Origin: Gammaproteobacteria bacterium RIFCSPHIGHO2_12_FULL_39_24 | GTDB taxonomy: Bacteria > Pseudomonadota > Gammaproteobacteria > Coxiellales > Coxiellaceae | Assembly: GCA_001802455.1 (NCBI GenBank) | Contig: MGXZ01000016.1 | Coordinates: forward strand, 62,001 to 126,000 | Length of the DNA stretch: 64,000 nt | Reading direction: 5' to 3' | Shown here: piece by piece, positions 19,096 through 28,073 of the stretch | How the letters are laid out: each line of letters begins with the position of its first letter | Numbering within the stretch: the stretch's first letter is position 1 | Position numbers and translations under genes: made by a program | The notes under the pieces: model-generated | What the model was told of the DNA's origin: nothing | What the model saw: the letters and a program-made list of their open reading frames with translations, nothing else | Databases searched by the model: none

Positions 19096-19944
19096 TCAAT
19101 CCATTTTCTTTTCAAAACGCTCATAATCTAAAAAATCATATAACGTTTTCCGATCCTGCATTAAATCAATCACGGATTGTTGTGTGCCGTGTTTTCGAAT
19201 GGCTTGAAATACAGTTAATGCCGCTTGATTCATCGCGCGGAATGCAGAGAGCGGATACAAAATCATTTTTACACCCGTTAATTTTAATTCTTCCGTTGTG
19301 AATAAGGGAGTTTTTCCAAATTCAGTGATATTTGCCAAAACAGGCACATTGATCTCAGCACAGAATTTTTTATAGTCATCGAGTGTTGAAACACTTTCCG
19401 CAAAAATTGCATCCGCACCCGCTTTCACATATTGTTGCGCGCGATGAATTGCGCCTGATAACTTTTCCGTTGCAAATGCATCTGTACGTGCAATCAAGTA
19501 AAAATCAAAATTTGTTTTTCCTGCAATCGCTGCTTGAATACGCGCGATCATTTCAGGAATTTCCACTAATTTTTTGCCATCACGATGGCCACAGCGTTTT
19601 GCGGTCACTTGATCTTCGATGTGCGCAGCACTGGCACCTGCTTTAATTAATTGTGAAACAGCGCGCGATACGGTTAATTCATTTCCCCAACCAGTATCCA
19701 TATCCACCAATAATGGCGTCGATGTCACGCTCGTGATGCGACGCACCTCTTCACACACATTATCCAGACTCGTCATACCCAAATCCGGCAATCCATAAGA
19801 TGCATTCGCGCAACCCGCACCCGATAAATATAATGCACGAAATCCTGTCTTTTCGGCCATCATCGCGCAATAAGCATTGATGGTACCGATGATTTGGAGT
19901 GGGGATTCAAATTGTAGTACTTGCTTGAAAGTTTGTTTAGTCAT
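19096..19944 (-). CDS. prpB: isocitrate lyase/PEP mutase superfamily, probable methylisocitrate lyase
   Basis: LYLSGAGCANASYGLPDLG, LVDMDTGWG, HIEDQVTAKRCGHRDGK, NITEFGKTP. Confidence 0.9.
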   Translation of the reverse strand: MTKQTFKQVLQFESPLQIIGTINAYCAMMAEKTGFRALYLSGAGCANASYGLPDLGMTSLDNVCEEVRRITSVTSTPLLVDMDTGWGNELTVSRAVSQLIKAGASAAHIEDQVTAKRCGHRDGKKLVEIPEMIARIQAAIAGKTNFDFYLIARTDAFATEKLSGAIHRAQQYVKAGADAIFAESVSTLDDYKKFCAEINVPVLANITEFGKTPLFTTEELKLTGVKMILYPLSAFRAMNQAALTVFQAIRKHGTQQSVIDLMQDRKTLYDFLDYERFEKKMD

Positions 19945-21311
19945 TAGATCTTCCTCCCACTTCCACTCACACTGTCTAGCAACTGCTCATGTATTCCCTC
20001 AAATCCTTTATTACTCATCACTAGGATATGATCATGCGGCAATGCTTTTTTAGAAATTGTTTCTACGATATCAGAAACAGATTGATGCACGACAGCTTTA
20101 TTTCCCAGTGATTTTAAAACTGTTTTTACATCCCAACTTTTATCATCCGGCTGCAATACATGTACTTCGTCTGCCGCTTGAAATGAAGGTGCTAATGCAT
20201 CACCGTGCGCACCAGTGCGCATCGAATTTGAACCCAGTTGTGCAACCACAATAATACGTTCACTACCCACTTTTTTTCTCAAGCCATCAATCGTGGTTGC
20301 AATCGCTGTCGGATGATGCGCAAAGTCGTCATACACCGTAATATGATTGACGCATCCACGAATTTCTAGTCGACGTTTAACATTTTCAAATGTTGCAAAC
20401 GCTTTTTCAGTATCGCGCATAGTAACACCAATCGAATCCGCTGCGGCAATTGCTGCTAACGCGTTATTCACATTGTGATTTCCCAATAAAGACCATTTTA
20501 TCGTTGCACGTTTTTTATCTTGAAAATAGCATTCAAACTCACTACCATCCGGTTTTAATAGGCGAGCATGCCAGCTATTGTGATCATTCGTTATAATTTG
20601 TTTTGACCAACAACCGCGCGATATCACATCAACAATATTATTATCCTGCTTTGGAAAAATCACTGAACCTTCGCTCGGCACCGTACGCAACAAGTAGTGA
20701 AATTGTTTTTTGATCGCTTCTAAATCAGGAAAAATATCCGCGTGATCAAATTCAATGTTATTAATAATTAACATGTGTGGACGATAATGCAAAAACTTCG
20801 AGCGTTTGTCGAAAAATGCCGTATCATATTCATCGGCTTCAATCACAAAATACTTTCCCGCACCCAATCGCGCTGTGTGCGAAAAATTTTTCGGCACACC
20901 ACCAATTAAAAATCCTGGATTTAAGTTTGCTGTTTCTAAAATCCACGCAAGTAACGCGGTTGTCGTCGTTTTTCCATGCGTGCCCGAAACAGCCAGCACG
21001 TGTTGATGTCGCAGCACATTGTCATACATCCACTGTGAACCCGATGTGTAGTTTATACCTTGATTTAAGACATAATCGACACAAGGGTTTTGACGTGAAA
21101 TGCCATTTCCAATAATAACCCAATCTGTTTTGGGATCAATAGTTGACGGCTCATATCCCACATACACGGGAATTTCAGAGTTTTTTAATGCATCCGACAT
21201 GGGCGGATACACATTTAAATCCGAGCCAGTTACAGAGTGCCCTAATTCACGGGCAATTAATGCAACACCACCCATAAAAGTGCCACAGATCCCTAAGATG
21301 TGTATGCGCAT
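19944..21311 (-). CDS. mpl: UDP-N-acetylmuramate:L-alanyl-gamma-D-glutamyl-meso-diaminopimelate ligase
   Basis: MRIHILGICGTFMGGVALIARELGH, SGTHGKTTTTALLAWIL, EADEYDTAFFDKRSKF, YDDFAHHPTAI. Confidence 0.96.
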   Translation of the reverse strand: MRIHILGICGTFMGGVALIARELGHSVTGSDLNVYPPMSDALKNSEIPVYVGYEPSTIDPKTDWVIIGNGISRQNPCVDYVLNQGINYTSGSQWMYDNVLRHQHVLAVSGTHGKTTTTALLAWILETANLNPGFLIGGVPKNFSHTARLGAGKYFVIEADEYDTAFFDKRSKFLHYRPHMLIINNIEFDHADIFPDLEAIKKQFHYLLRTVPSEGSVIFPKQDNNIVDVISRGCWSKQIITNDHNSWHARLLKPDGSEFECYFQDKKRATIKWSLLGNHNVNNALAAIAAADSIGVTMRDTEKAFATFENVKRRLEIRGCVNHITVYDDFAHHPTAIATTIDGLRKKVGSERIIVVAQLGSNSMRTGAHGDALAPSFQAADEVHVLQPDDKSWDVKTVLKSLGNKAVVHQSVSDIVETISKKALPHDHILVMSNKGFEGIHEQLLDSVSGSGRKI

Positions 21312-21313
21312 AT

Positions 21314-21332
21314 GTTAAGTTATCCGTTATCA
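21314..21332. repeat. degenerate GTTATC(A/C)G octamer repeat
   Basis: gttaagttatccgttatcagtt upstream of mpl. Confidence 0.6.
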
Positions 21333-21410
21333 GTTAATTCACAAGGCTACCTCAAGTCATCAAAAAGTGCTACGATTCCCAACAATTTACTCATCAATGA
21401 GGATAATTTT

Positions 21411-22655
21411 ATGACAGGAAAAAATATTCTATATGCTCAATCCGGCGGCCCTACCGCGGTGATCAATGCGAGCGCTTGCGGTGTTATCGAAGCGGCTCGA
21501 AAATTAATGCCCACTGCAAAAATATATGCTGCAAAAAATGGCATTATCGGCGTTTTAAACGAAGAATTAATTGATACCTCATTCGAATCCACTGAAGCCA
21601 TCGCTGGCCTCAAACACACACCCGCCAGTACGTTTGGCTCTTGTCGTTATCAATTAAAAAAAATGGAGCAAGATGACACCGAATATCGCCGCTTAATTGA
21701 CGTATTTAAAGCGCATGATATTGGATATTTTTTTTATAACGGCGGCGGTGATTCACAAGACACTGCAAACAAGGTATCTCAGTTATCGCAAAAAATGGGT
21801 TATCCAATGATATGCATCGGCATTCCCAAAACCATTGATAATGATTTACCGATCACCGATAGCTGCCCTGGTTTTGGCTCTGTTGCAAAATATGTTGCGA
21901 TTTCTACAGCAGAAGCAGCGCTCGATGTGAAAAGCATGGCAGCCTCTTCAACCAAAGTATTTATTTTGGAAGTCATGGGGCGTCACGCGGGTTGGATTGC
22001 TGCGGCGGCAGGATTAATAAAAAATGAAGAGGGGGATCCACCACACATTATTTTATTTCCTGAAATTGCTTTTAATGAAGAAAAATTTTTAATCACCGTT
22101 GAAGCAGCCGTTGACCGAAATGGTTATTGCGTGATTGTTGCATCCGAAGGTATTCGCAATGCGCAAGGCAAATTTATTCAACAATCCGGATTGTCTGATG
22201 CATTTGGTCATTCACAGTTGGGCGGTATTGCACCCACACTTGCAGAATGCATTAAACATAATCTGGGATACAAATATCATTGGGCGGTTTCCGATTATTT
22301 ACAACGCGCTGCCGCACACATCGCATCCAAAACAGACGTTGATCAAGCGTATGAATTGGGAAAAGCGGCAATAGAATATGCGTTAAAAGGTGTGAATAGC
22401 GTTATGTTAACCATTAAGCGCGAATCATCCACACCTTATCGTTGGTCAATTGGCACAGCCTCTTTATCGGATGTCGCTAATATAGAGGCAAAAATGCCAA
22501 AAGATTTTATTACTGAAAACGGATTTAGCATCACCGAAAAATGTCGCGAACATATGTTGCCATTAATTCAAGGGGAACATTATCCACCCTATAAAAATGG
22601 ATTGCCGCAGTATGTGGTTTTGAAAAATAAATTAATTGAAAAGAAGTTAATCTAA
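21411..22655 (+). CDS. 6-phosphofructokinase, PPi-dependent type
   Basis: ILYAQSGGPTAVINAS, NGGGDSQDTANKV, IPKTIDNDLP..D.CPGFGSVAKY, EVMGRHAGWIAA. Confidence 0.88.
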   Translation: MTGKNILYAQSGGPTAVINASACGVIEAARKLMPTAKIYAAKNGIIGVLNEELIDTSFESTEAIAGLKHTPASTFGSCRYQLKKMEQDDTEYRRLIDVFKAHDIGYFFYNGGGDSQDTANKVSQLSQKMGYPMICIGIPKTIDNDLPITDSCPGFGSVAKYVAISTAEAALDVKSMAASSTKVFILEVMGRHAGWIAAAAGLIKNEEGDPPHIILFPEIAFNEEKFLITVEAAVDRNGYCVIVASEGIRNAQGKFIQQSGLSDAFGHSQLGGIAPTLAECIKHNLGYKYHWAVSDYLQRAAAHIASKTDVDQAYELGKAAIEYALKGVNSVMLTIKRESSTPYRWSIGTASLSDVANIEAKMPKDFITENGFSITEKCREHMLPLIQGEHYPPYKNGLPQYVVLKNKLIEKKLI

Positions 22656-23798
22656 TGTCCTACGATATCGCTTCACAGCAACAAGAATAGCTAAAAACAA
22701 GAAGATAAAGATAGGCCACATATTGGGTAAAATCAGCAGGAAAGTATTACCTTTTAACACAATGCCCCGGACAATACGCAAAAAATAAGTCAGTGGTAAC
22801 GCACTACCAATCCATTGCGCCCATGTTGGCATACCATAAAATGGAAACATAAAACCGGATAATAAAATCGATGGCAGAAAAAAGAAAAAAGCCATTTGCA
22901 TAGCTTGCAATTGATTTTTAGCAATACTGGAAAAGGTTAATCCCACTGCTAAATTTGCCGCAATAAAAGGGAGCGCACAAATTAATAATAAAAATAAATT
23001 GCCTTGTATGGGCACGTGAAAAAATAAATAGGCGCACGCTAAAATTAGGCACGCTTGAACATACCCCACCACAATATATGGCACAATCTTTCCAATCATG
23101 ACCTCAAGCGGTCGCACGGGTGTTGCCAACAAGCTTTCCATGGTACCGCGTTCACGTTCACGTGTGATCGCCATGCATGTCACCATGACCAACGTCATCG
23201 TCAACACCACGCCCATTAATCCCGGCACAATATTATATTGTGTAATCGCTTCTGGATTATATTTTGAATGCACAACATAATTTACATTCATTGTTGAGTT
23301 TTGCAAATCAGATAAATTTCCTTTCAACCATCGATCAAATAATCGTGGTGTTAATCCATTCAACGCAGATAAAGCACTGTTGACTGCAACAGAATCCGTT
23401 GCATCCGCTTCAATTAAAATTTGTGGTTTATCTCCACGCAATAATCGAGAACTAAAATCAGCGGGAATGGAAACAACAAATAATACTTTTCCTTCTGCTA
23501 ACAATTTTTCAGCTTCTTTTACTGAACGGGGTTCTGCTGTAATTCGAAAATAATCGGTATTTTCCAATGCGCGAACAAACGTGCGTGTAAAAACACTGTT
23601 ATCCGCTGAAACCAATGCGGTGGGTAACTGTTTTGGATTGGTATTAATTGCAAACCCAAATAAAATTAATTGCATGATAGGAATAATTAAAATCATACCA
23701 ATTGAAATACGATCGCGCGTCATTTGAAAGAATTCTTTGCGCAAGATGGCGTACATTCTTTTCCATGAAAATAAGATCATTCCCCACCCTCTGCTCAT
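22647..23798 (-). CDS. ABC-2 type transporter permease
   Basis: RILRKEFFQMTRDRISIGMILIIPIMQLILFGFAIN; RERERGTMESLLATPVRPLEVMIGKI. Confidence 0.93.
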   Translation of the reverse strand: MSRGWGMILFSWKRMYAILRKEFFQMTRDRISIGMILIIPIMQLILFGFAINTNPKQLPTALVSADNSVFTRTFVRALENTDYFRITAEPRSVKEAEKLLAEGKVLFVVSIPADFSSRLLRGDKPQILIEADATDSVAVNSALSALNGLTPRLFDRWLKGNLSDLQNSTMNVNYVVHSKYNPEAITQYNIVPGLMGVVLTMTLVMVTCMAITRERERGTMESLLATPVRPLEVMIGKIVPYIVVGYVQACLILACAYLFFHVPIQGNLFLLLICALPFIAANLAVGLTFSSIAKNQLQAMQMAFFFFLPSILLSGFMFPFYGMPTWAQWIGSALPLTYFLRIVRGIVLKGNTFLLILPNMWPIFIFLFLAILVAVKRYRRTLD

Positions 23799-24535
23799 AC
23801 TAATAATCTGACAAATGCCTCTTCCAAGCTCGCCCCACTTGGCAATCCCGATACGGCGATAATTTCACTGGCCGTGCCCTGCGTTAATAATTTTCCATTA
23901 TTTAAAAATGCCAATTGCGAACAGCGCACCGCTTCATCCATGTAATGTGTGCTCACTAATGCAGTGACACCGCGTTGCGATAATAATTCAATATGATTCC
24001 AAAATTCACGACGCGCTTTGGGATCCACGCCTGCCGTCGGCTCGTCTAGCAACAACAATTCAGGCTCATGCAGTAATGCAACGGATAATGCCAACCGCTG
24101 TTTCCATCCGCCAGACAACGTTCCAGTAATTTGTTTTCGCCTATTTTGTAATCCCAGCTCATCTAACGATTTTTCAATTCTGTCATCACGATTTTTTATT
24201 TCGTATAAACGTGCGGCAAAATCTAAATTTTCTTCAATCGTTAAATCTTGATATAAGCTAAATTGCTGTGTCATGTAACCGACGCGTTTTTTAATCGATT
24301 GCGATTCTGTGACAATATCAAACCCCAAACAAGTACCACTACCTGAGTTGGGTGTTAACAAGCCACATAACATACGAATCGTGGTTGTTTTTCCTGAGCC
24401 ATTAGGACCAAGAAATCCAAAAATAGCACCCCGATTAATTTGCATTGATAAATCAATCACGGCTGGTTTTCCAGAAAAATTTTTGCAAAGATGATTAACT
24501 GAAATAACAGATGATCTAGACACTCCCACTCCCAC
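23795..24535 (-). CDS. ABC transporter ATP-binding protein
   Basis: Walker A GPNGSGKTT, signature LSGGWKQRLALSVALLH, Walker B LLLLDEPTAGVD; GTG start in hexamer array. Confidence 0.95.
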   Translation of the reverse strand: MGVGVSRSSVISVNHLCKNFSGKPAVIDLSMQINRGAIFGFLGPNGSGKTTTIRMLCGLLTPNSGSGTCLGFDIVTESQSIKKRVGYMTQQFSLYQDLTIEENLDFAARLYEIKNRDDRIEKSLDELGLQNRRKQITGTLSGGWKQRLALSVALLHEPELLLLDEPTAGVDPKARREFWNHIELLSQRGVTALVSTHYMDEAVRCSQLAFLNNGKLLTQGTASEIIAVSGLPSGASLEEAFVRLLV

Positions 24536-25478
24536 TCACACTCACTTCCACCGGCTGCCCCGGATTCACTTCTGCGGCCACGCTCGGATCTATTTTTGCT
24601 TCGACCCAATACACCAATTTGTCACGAGAATCTTTGCTGTAAATCACGGGCGGTGTATATTCAGCGCGCGACGAAATATAATAAATGGTTGCGGTCATTG
24701 TTTTATGACAGGCATCACACGTAAATTGAATTTTTTGTCCACGATGAATTTGCGATAAATGTTTCTCGGGAACAAAAAAAATAACATTAAGATTTTCGGG
24801 CGGTAAAAATTGAATAACGGGTTTTCCTGCAGGAACAAATTCATTTTGACGAAACAAGGTATCTTGCACAAAACCCGCTTGTGAAAAACGTATTGTTTTT
24901 TGTGATACCATCCATTGATATTGATTGACTTGCGCCTGTGCTGCTTGCACTTTTGCTTCTTGCGCTGCAATTAAATTAGCGCGCGCACCTAATTTTGCCT
25001 CCGCTAAATTCGCCTGTGCTTCTGTTAATTTTTCCACATCACTTTCATAACGCGCACGTGATTCATCATAAATGGATTTTCCAATTGCACCCGTTTTTAC
25101 CAGCTCTTTATTCCGTTCATACATTTTCTGAGCAAAAATTAAATTTGCTTGCGCTTGTGAAATTTGCGCTTCTAATTTTTTAATAATGGTGGATCGCTCA
25201 CCCTGCTTTAGATTTTCTAAATCTTGTTGTGTGACTTGTAATTGTGCTTGCGCATTGTGTAGTTGTGATAATTCTGGCTGCGGATCAAGTTGAAAGGCTA
25301 ATTGATTGGCAGCAACCGTTTGACCTTTATCGACTGGCAATTGCACCAACGTACCAGAAACAGGCGAAGACAAATAAACATAATCACCTTCAACATAACC
25401 CAAATAGTGGCGATCATGATGAGAACAAGCAGAAATAAAAAGAATGCAAAATAACGCCATCCATTGAGCTGCACGCAT
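24516..25478 (-). CDS. HlyD-family periplasmic adaptor lipoprotein
   Basis: ISAC lipobox, YVEGDYVYLSSPVSGTLVQLPVDKGQTV, coiled-coil hairpin; upstream of the ABC genes. Confidence 0.92.
   Translation of the reverse strand: MRAAQWMALFCILFISACSHHDRHYLGYVEGDYVYLSSPVSGTLVQLPVDKGQTVAANQLAFQLDPQPELSQLHNAQAQLQVTQQDLENLKQGERSTIIKKLEAQISQAQANLIFAQKMYERNKELVKTGAIGKSIYDESRARYESDVEKLTEAQANLAEAKLGARANLIAAQEAKVQAAQAQVNQYQWMVSQKTIRFSQAGFVQDTLFRQNEFVPAGKPVIQFLPPENLNVIFFVPEKHLSQIHRGQKIQFTCDACHKTMTATIYYISSRAEYTPPVIYSKDSRDKLVYWVEAKIDPSVAAEVNPGQPVEVSVSGSGSV
24521..24550 (-). repeat. GTGGGA/GTGAGT hexamer array at HlyD/ABC junction
   Basis: reverse strand TGGAAGTGAGTGTGAGTGGGAGTGGGAGTG. Confidence 0.85.
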
Positions 25479-25548
25479 TAGATTTCCTTCAAAACCTATT
25501 TTTGATAGTATAATCCGATTTGAATAATAACCCAAGAAACAGCCCAAC

Positions 25549-26436
25549 ATGGAATTCAAAGACTACTACCAGATTCTCGGCGTTTCCAAAACCGCTGCGG
25601 CCGACGAAATCAAAAAACAATATCGTATTCTTGCGCGAAAATATCATCCTGATGTCAGCAAAGAAAAAAATGCGGAAGAGAAATTTAAAGCGATGAAAGA
25701 AGCGTATGAAGTGTTAAAAGACCCTGAAAAACGCAAGACATATGATCAAATGGGATCAAATCATCGCGCAGGTGATTCATTCACGCCTCCACCAGACTGG
25801 GAATTTAATCAAACGCATCATGCGCGCGGTGCACATCAAACACAAACTGATTTCAGTGATTTTTTTGAATCGCTCTTTGGACAACCGGCGCACGGCACAC
25901 AGCATCATCACGCTTTTCAGCAAAACGGGCAAGATCAACACAGTAAATTAACCATTACAGCAGAAGAAGCGTTTCGTGGTGGCGAACGTCATATTGAATT
26001 ATCACAAGGTAGAGTTAAAAAACAATTGAATATTAAAATTCCCGCTGGAATTATCAACGGACAAAGCATTCGATTAGCAGGGCAAGGCATGCCAGGAATC
26101 AACGGCGGAAAAAATGGTGATTTATATTTAGAAATTCATATCGAAAAACATCCGCAATTTTCTGTCGATAAAAAAGATATTTATTTACAGTTACCGGTAA
26201 AGCCGTGGGAAGCAGCCCTCGGTGAAAAAATTGAAGTACCCACCCTGGGCGGAAAAATTATTTTTACACTACCAACGAATTCTCAAGCGGGACAAAAAAT
26301 TCGATTAAAAGGCCGCGGGTTGCCGGGAAATCCAGCGGGAGATCAATATGTCACGTTGGTCATTTACAATCCTGATGTAAAAACAGCAGAGCAAAAGAAA
26401 TGCTTTGAGGAAATGAAGGCGGCGTTTACGGTGTGA
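25549..26436 (+). CDS. cbpA: curved DNA-binding protein / DnaJ-class co-chaperone
   Basis: J domain [22 protein letters not shown]...HPD; C-terminal DnaJ domain without zinc finger. Confidence 0.95.
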   Translation: MEFKDYYQILGVSKTAAADEIKKQYRILARKYHPDVSKEKNAEEKFKAMKEAYEVLKDPEKRKTYDQMGSNHRAGDSFTPPPDWEFNQTHHARGAHQTQTDFSDFFESLFGQPAHGTQHHHAFQQNGQDQHSKLTITAEEAFRGGERHIELSQGRVKKQLNIKIPAGIINGQSIRLAGQGMPGINGGKNGDLYLEIHIEKHPQFSVDKKDIYLQLPVKPWEAALGEKIEVPTLGGKIIFTLPTNSQAGQKIRLKGRGLPGNPAGDQYVTLVIYNPDVKTAEQKKCFEEMKAAFTV

Positions 26437-26457
26437 GTGGGAGTGGGAGTGAGTGAT
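26431..26457 (+). repeat. GTGGGA hexamer array at cbpA/cbpM junction
   Basis: gtgtgagtgggagtgggagtgagtgat immediately before ATG. Confidence 0.85.
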
Positions 26458-26754
26458 ATGAAAAATTTCTCAATAACAATTATTAATGAGCATAACTTAC
26501 TTTCTCTCGAAGAAATTTGCAGCGCAACGCATGCGCAAGAAGAATTAATTTTACAATTAATTGAATATCACATTATTCAACCGAAAGGAGCTTCAAAAAA
26601 AAATTGGCAATTCGATCACCTTGCTTTAAAACGCGCCAAACTCGCGCGTAATTTTTATTATGATTTAGAAGTTAATTTAGCAGGAATTGGATTGTTGCTG
26701 GATTTGCTTGAAAAAATTGAGATGCTGGAGGCACGTGCCCACAGATTGAAATAA
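26437..26754 (+). CDS. cbpM: chaperone modulator CbpM-like (MerR-like)
   Basis: Short MerR-like ORF directly downstream of cbpA; ATG at 26458 is an alternative start. Confidence 0.8.
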   Translation: MGVGVSDMKNFSITIINEHNLLSLEEICSATHAQEELILQLIEYHIIQPKGASKKNWQFDHLALKRAKLARNFYYDLEVNLAGIGLLLDLLEKIEMLEARAHRLK

Positions 26755-26832
26755 TCCAATGGCCAGTTTGATTAAGGCAAACGAAAACCGCGAGCCTACG
26801 CCCACGGTATCCGCATTGACTGAGTGTCGTGT

Positions 26833-27246
26833 TTATTGGTATCCGGTAATAGTTAAAACGGTACCAGCGTTACTGACAGAACAAATGGCGTTAGGAAAAG
26901 TGGATGGTGATGCTGTCATTTTTGCACCGTTCTTTCCAATAGATAGCGTTACAGTGCACTGATACCGACCAGTTGAATCTGTGTATACAGTCGTGCAAGG
27001 ATAGCCCGTCGCAACCGGACTAACTTGAATAACCGCCCCTTGAGATGAAGGTGTGTTAGCTGCTACCGAAGCTGGAAAAACGATTCCATTACAAGCAGTT
27101 GGGTTGGTTTTTGTATAAGTGCTGCCGGTTTTATTGAAAATCAAATATCCTTGTTGAGCCTTCGCTGCCAACACGGAACCTGATGCAAGCGCAGCAAGAA
27201 TCGATACTGCCACTAAATATGTTTTTTCATTGGATAAAAACCTCAT
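26833..27246 (-). CDS. hypothetical secreted protein
   Basis: Sec signal peptide MRFLSNEKTYLVAVSILAALASGSVLAAKA; no domain recognised. Confidence 0.65.
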   Translation of the reverse strand: MRFLSNEKTYLVAVSILAALASGSVLAAKAQQGYLIFNKTGSTYTKTNPTACNGIVFPASVAANTPSSQGAVIQVSPVATGYPCTTVYTDSTGRYQCTVTLSIGKNGAKMTASPSTFPNAICSVSNAGTVLTITGYQ

Positions 27247-27247
27247 T

Positions 27248-27390
27248 AGACCTCTTGCATAACCTCGATTAATGGACAATCTCTTCGAAAAAATTTTCTC
27301 AAAATGCTCATGTACTAACGTGTACACTCCGCTTTTTCGAAAATTTTTTCTGTGACCTCGTCACATTACTCAAGGTTATGCAAGAGGTCT
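27248..27390. repeat. structured dispersed element, copy A (143 bp, perfect 18-bp terminal inverted repeats)
   Basis: AGACCTCTTGCATAACCT ... AGGTTATGCAAGAGGTCT; inner stems GAAAAAATTTTC/GAAAATTTTTTC and TGTAC/GTACA. Confidence 0.93.
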
Positions 27391-27608
27391 ATTATTTATT
27401 AATTGAAGTGGGCATTTTACCCCCCCCCTAACCTTTTGTCAAGATGCATGGAAAACAAGTTAATATTCAATATATTAAAGAACAATCATCTAGTAAAGTA
27501 TAACATTTTCTTGTTTTTTTGCTTTCCCGCGACGCAGTATAAAGCTAAGTGGGTGGCGCTATATATACGCTATTCTCAACTTTTAAAATACACGAAAATA
27601 GCTTAACT

Positions 27609-27807
27609 GAATTAAACACTGATTTCTTTGCATCCGCTCGCAGATGATATAACTGCTTTAAAAATCTGAATGCTTGCGGGTGAATTGGGTATACCTATTT
27701 TTCGTGAAAATGACACAAAAATAGGCACACCCAATTTCCCGCTCGCCATCAAGTTTATCAAAGCAGTCACATCCTCACTCGCTTCTTCAAGTCAGTGCTT
27801 AATTCGC
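27609..27807. repeat. hairpin element family 2, copy 2
   Basis: Outer GAATTAAACACTGA / TCAGTGCTTAATTC; central ATTGGGTATACCTATTTTT-CGTGAAAATGACAC-AAAAATAGGCACACCCAAT. Confidence 0.85.
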
Positions 27808-28010
27808 ACTTTGAAAAAATATTCTAAAGAAGTGAGTGCATTTTTTGAATTTTTCCTCAAAAGCTGAGGAGGTGCCGTGATGTGACTTCCCATTTCTGCA
27901 GATCGCTTGCGATCGAAGAAATGGGATCACATCACGTGCGGATTCCCCGCAAGCTTATATGACAAAAATTCACAAAAATAAACGAACGGATGACAGATTT
28001 TTCAAAGTGC
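27806..28010. repeat. nested palindromic element with GCACTTTGAAAAA terminal inverted repeats
   Basis: GCACTTTGAAAAA / TTTTTCAAAGTGC ends; inner GTGATGTGACTTCCCATTTCTGCAGATCGCTTGCGATCGAAGAAATGGGATCACATCAC (27877-27935). Confidence 0.85.
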
Positions 28011-28073
28011 GGAATCCTTTTGAAAATTTAAATGCGAGTGAGCACAAGGGAAGTTGAGAATGACGTTATATAT

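Noticed and set aside
27248-27390. Copy A as a complete insertion sequence
   Set aside because: Only 143 bp, no transposase ORF, no evident target-site duplication; better described as a structured non-autonomous element.
27403-27606. 67-aa plus-strand ORF across the poly-C tract
   Set aside because: Low-complexity translation of repeat-island DNA with no SD or homology-like features.
27670-27867. 65-aa ORF MLAGELGIPIFRENDTK...
   Set aside because: It is the translation of hairpin family 2; similar peptides occur at other copies (55901..56104, der extension) because of the DNA repeat.
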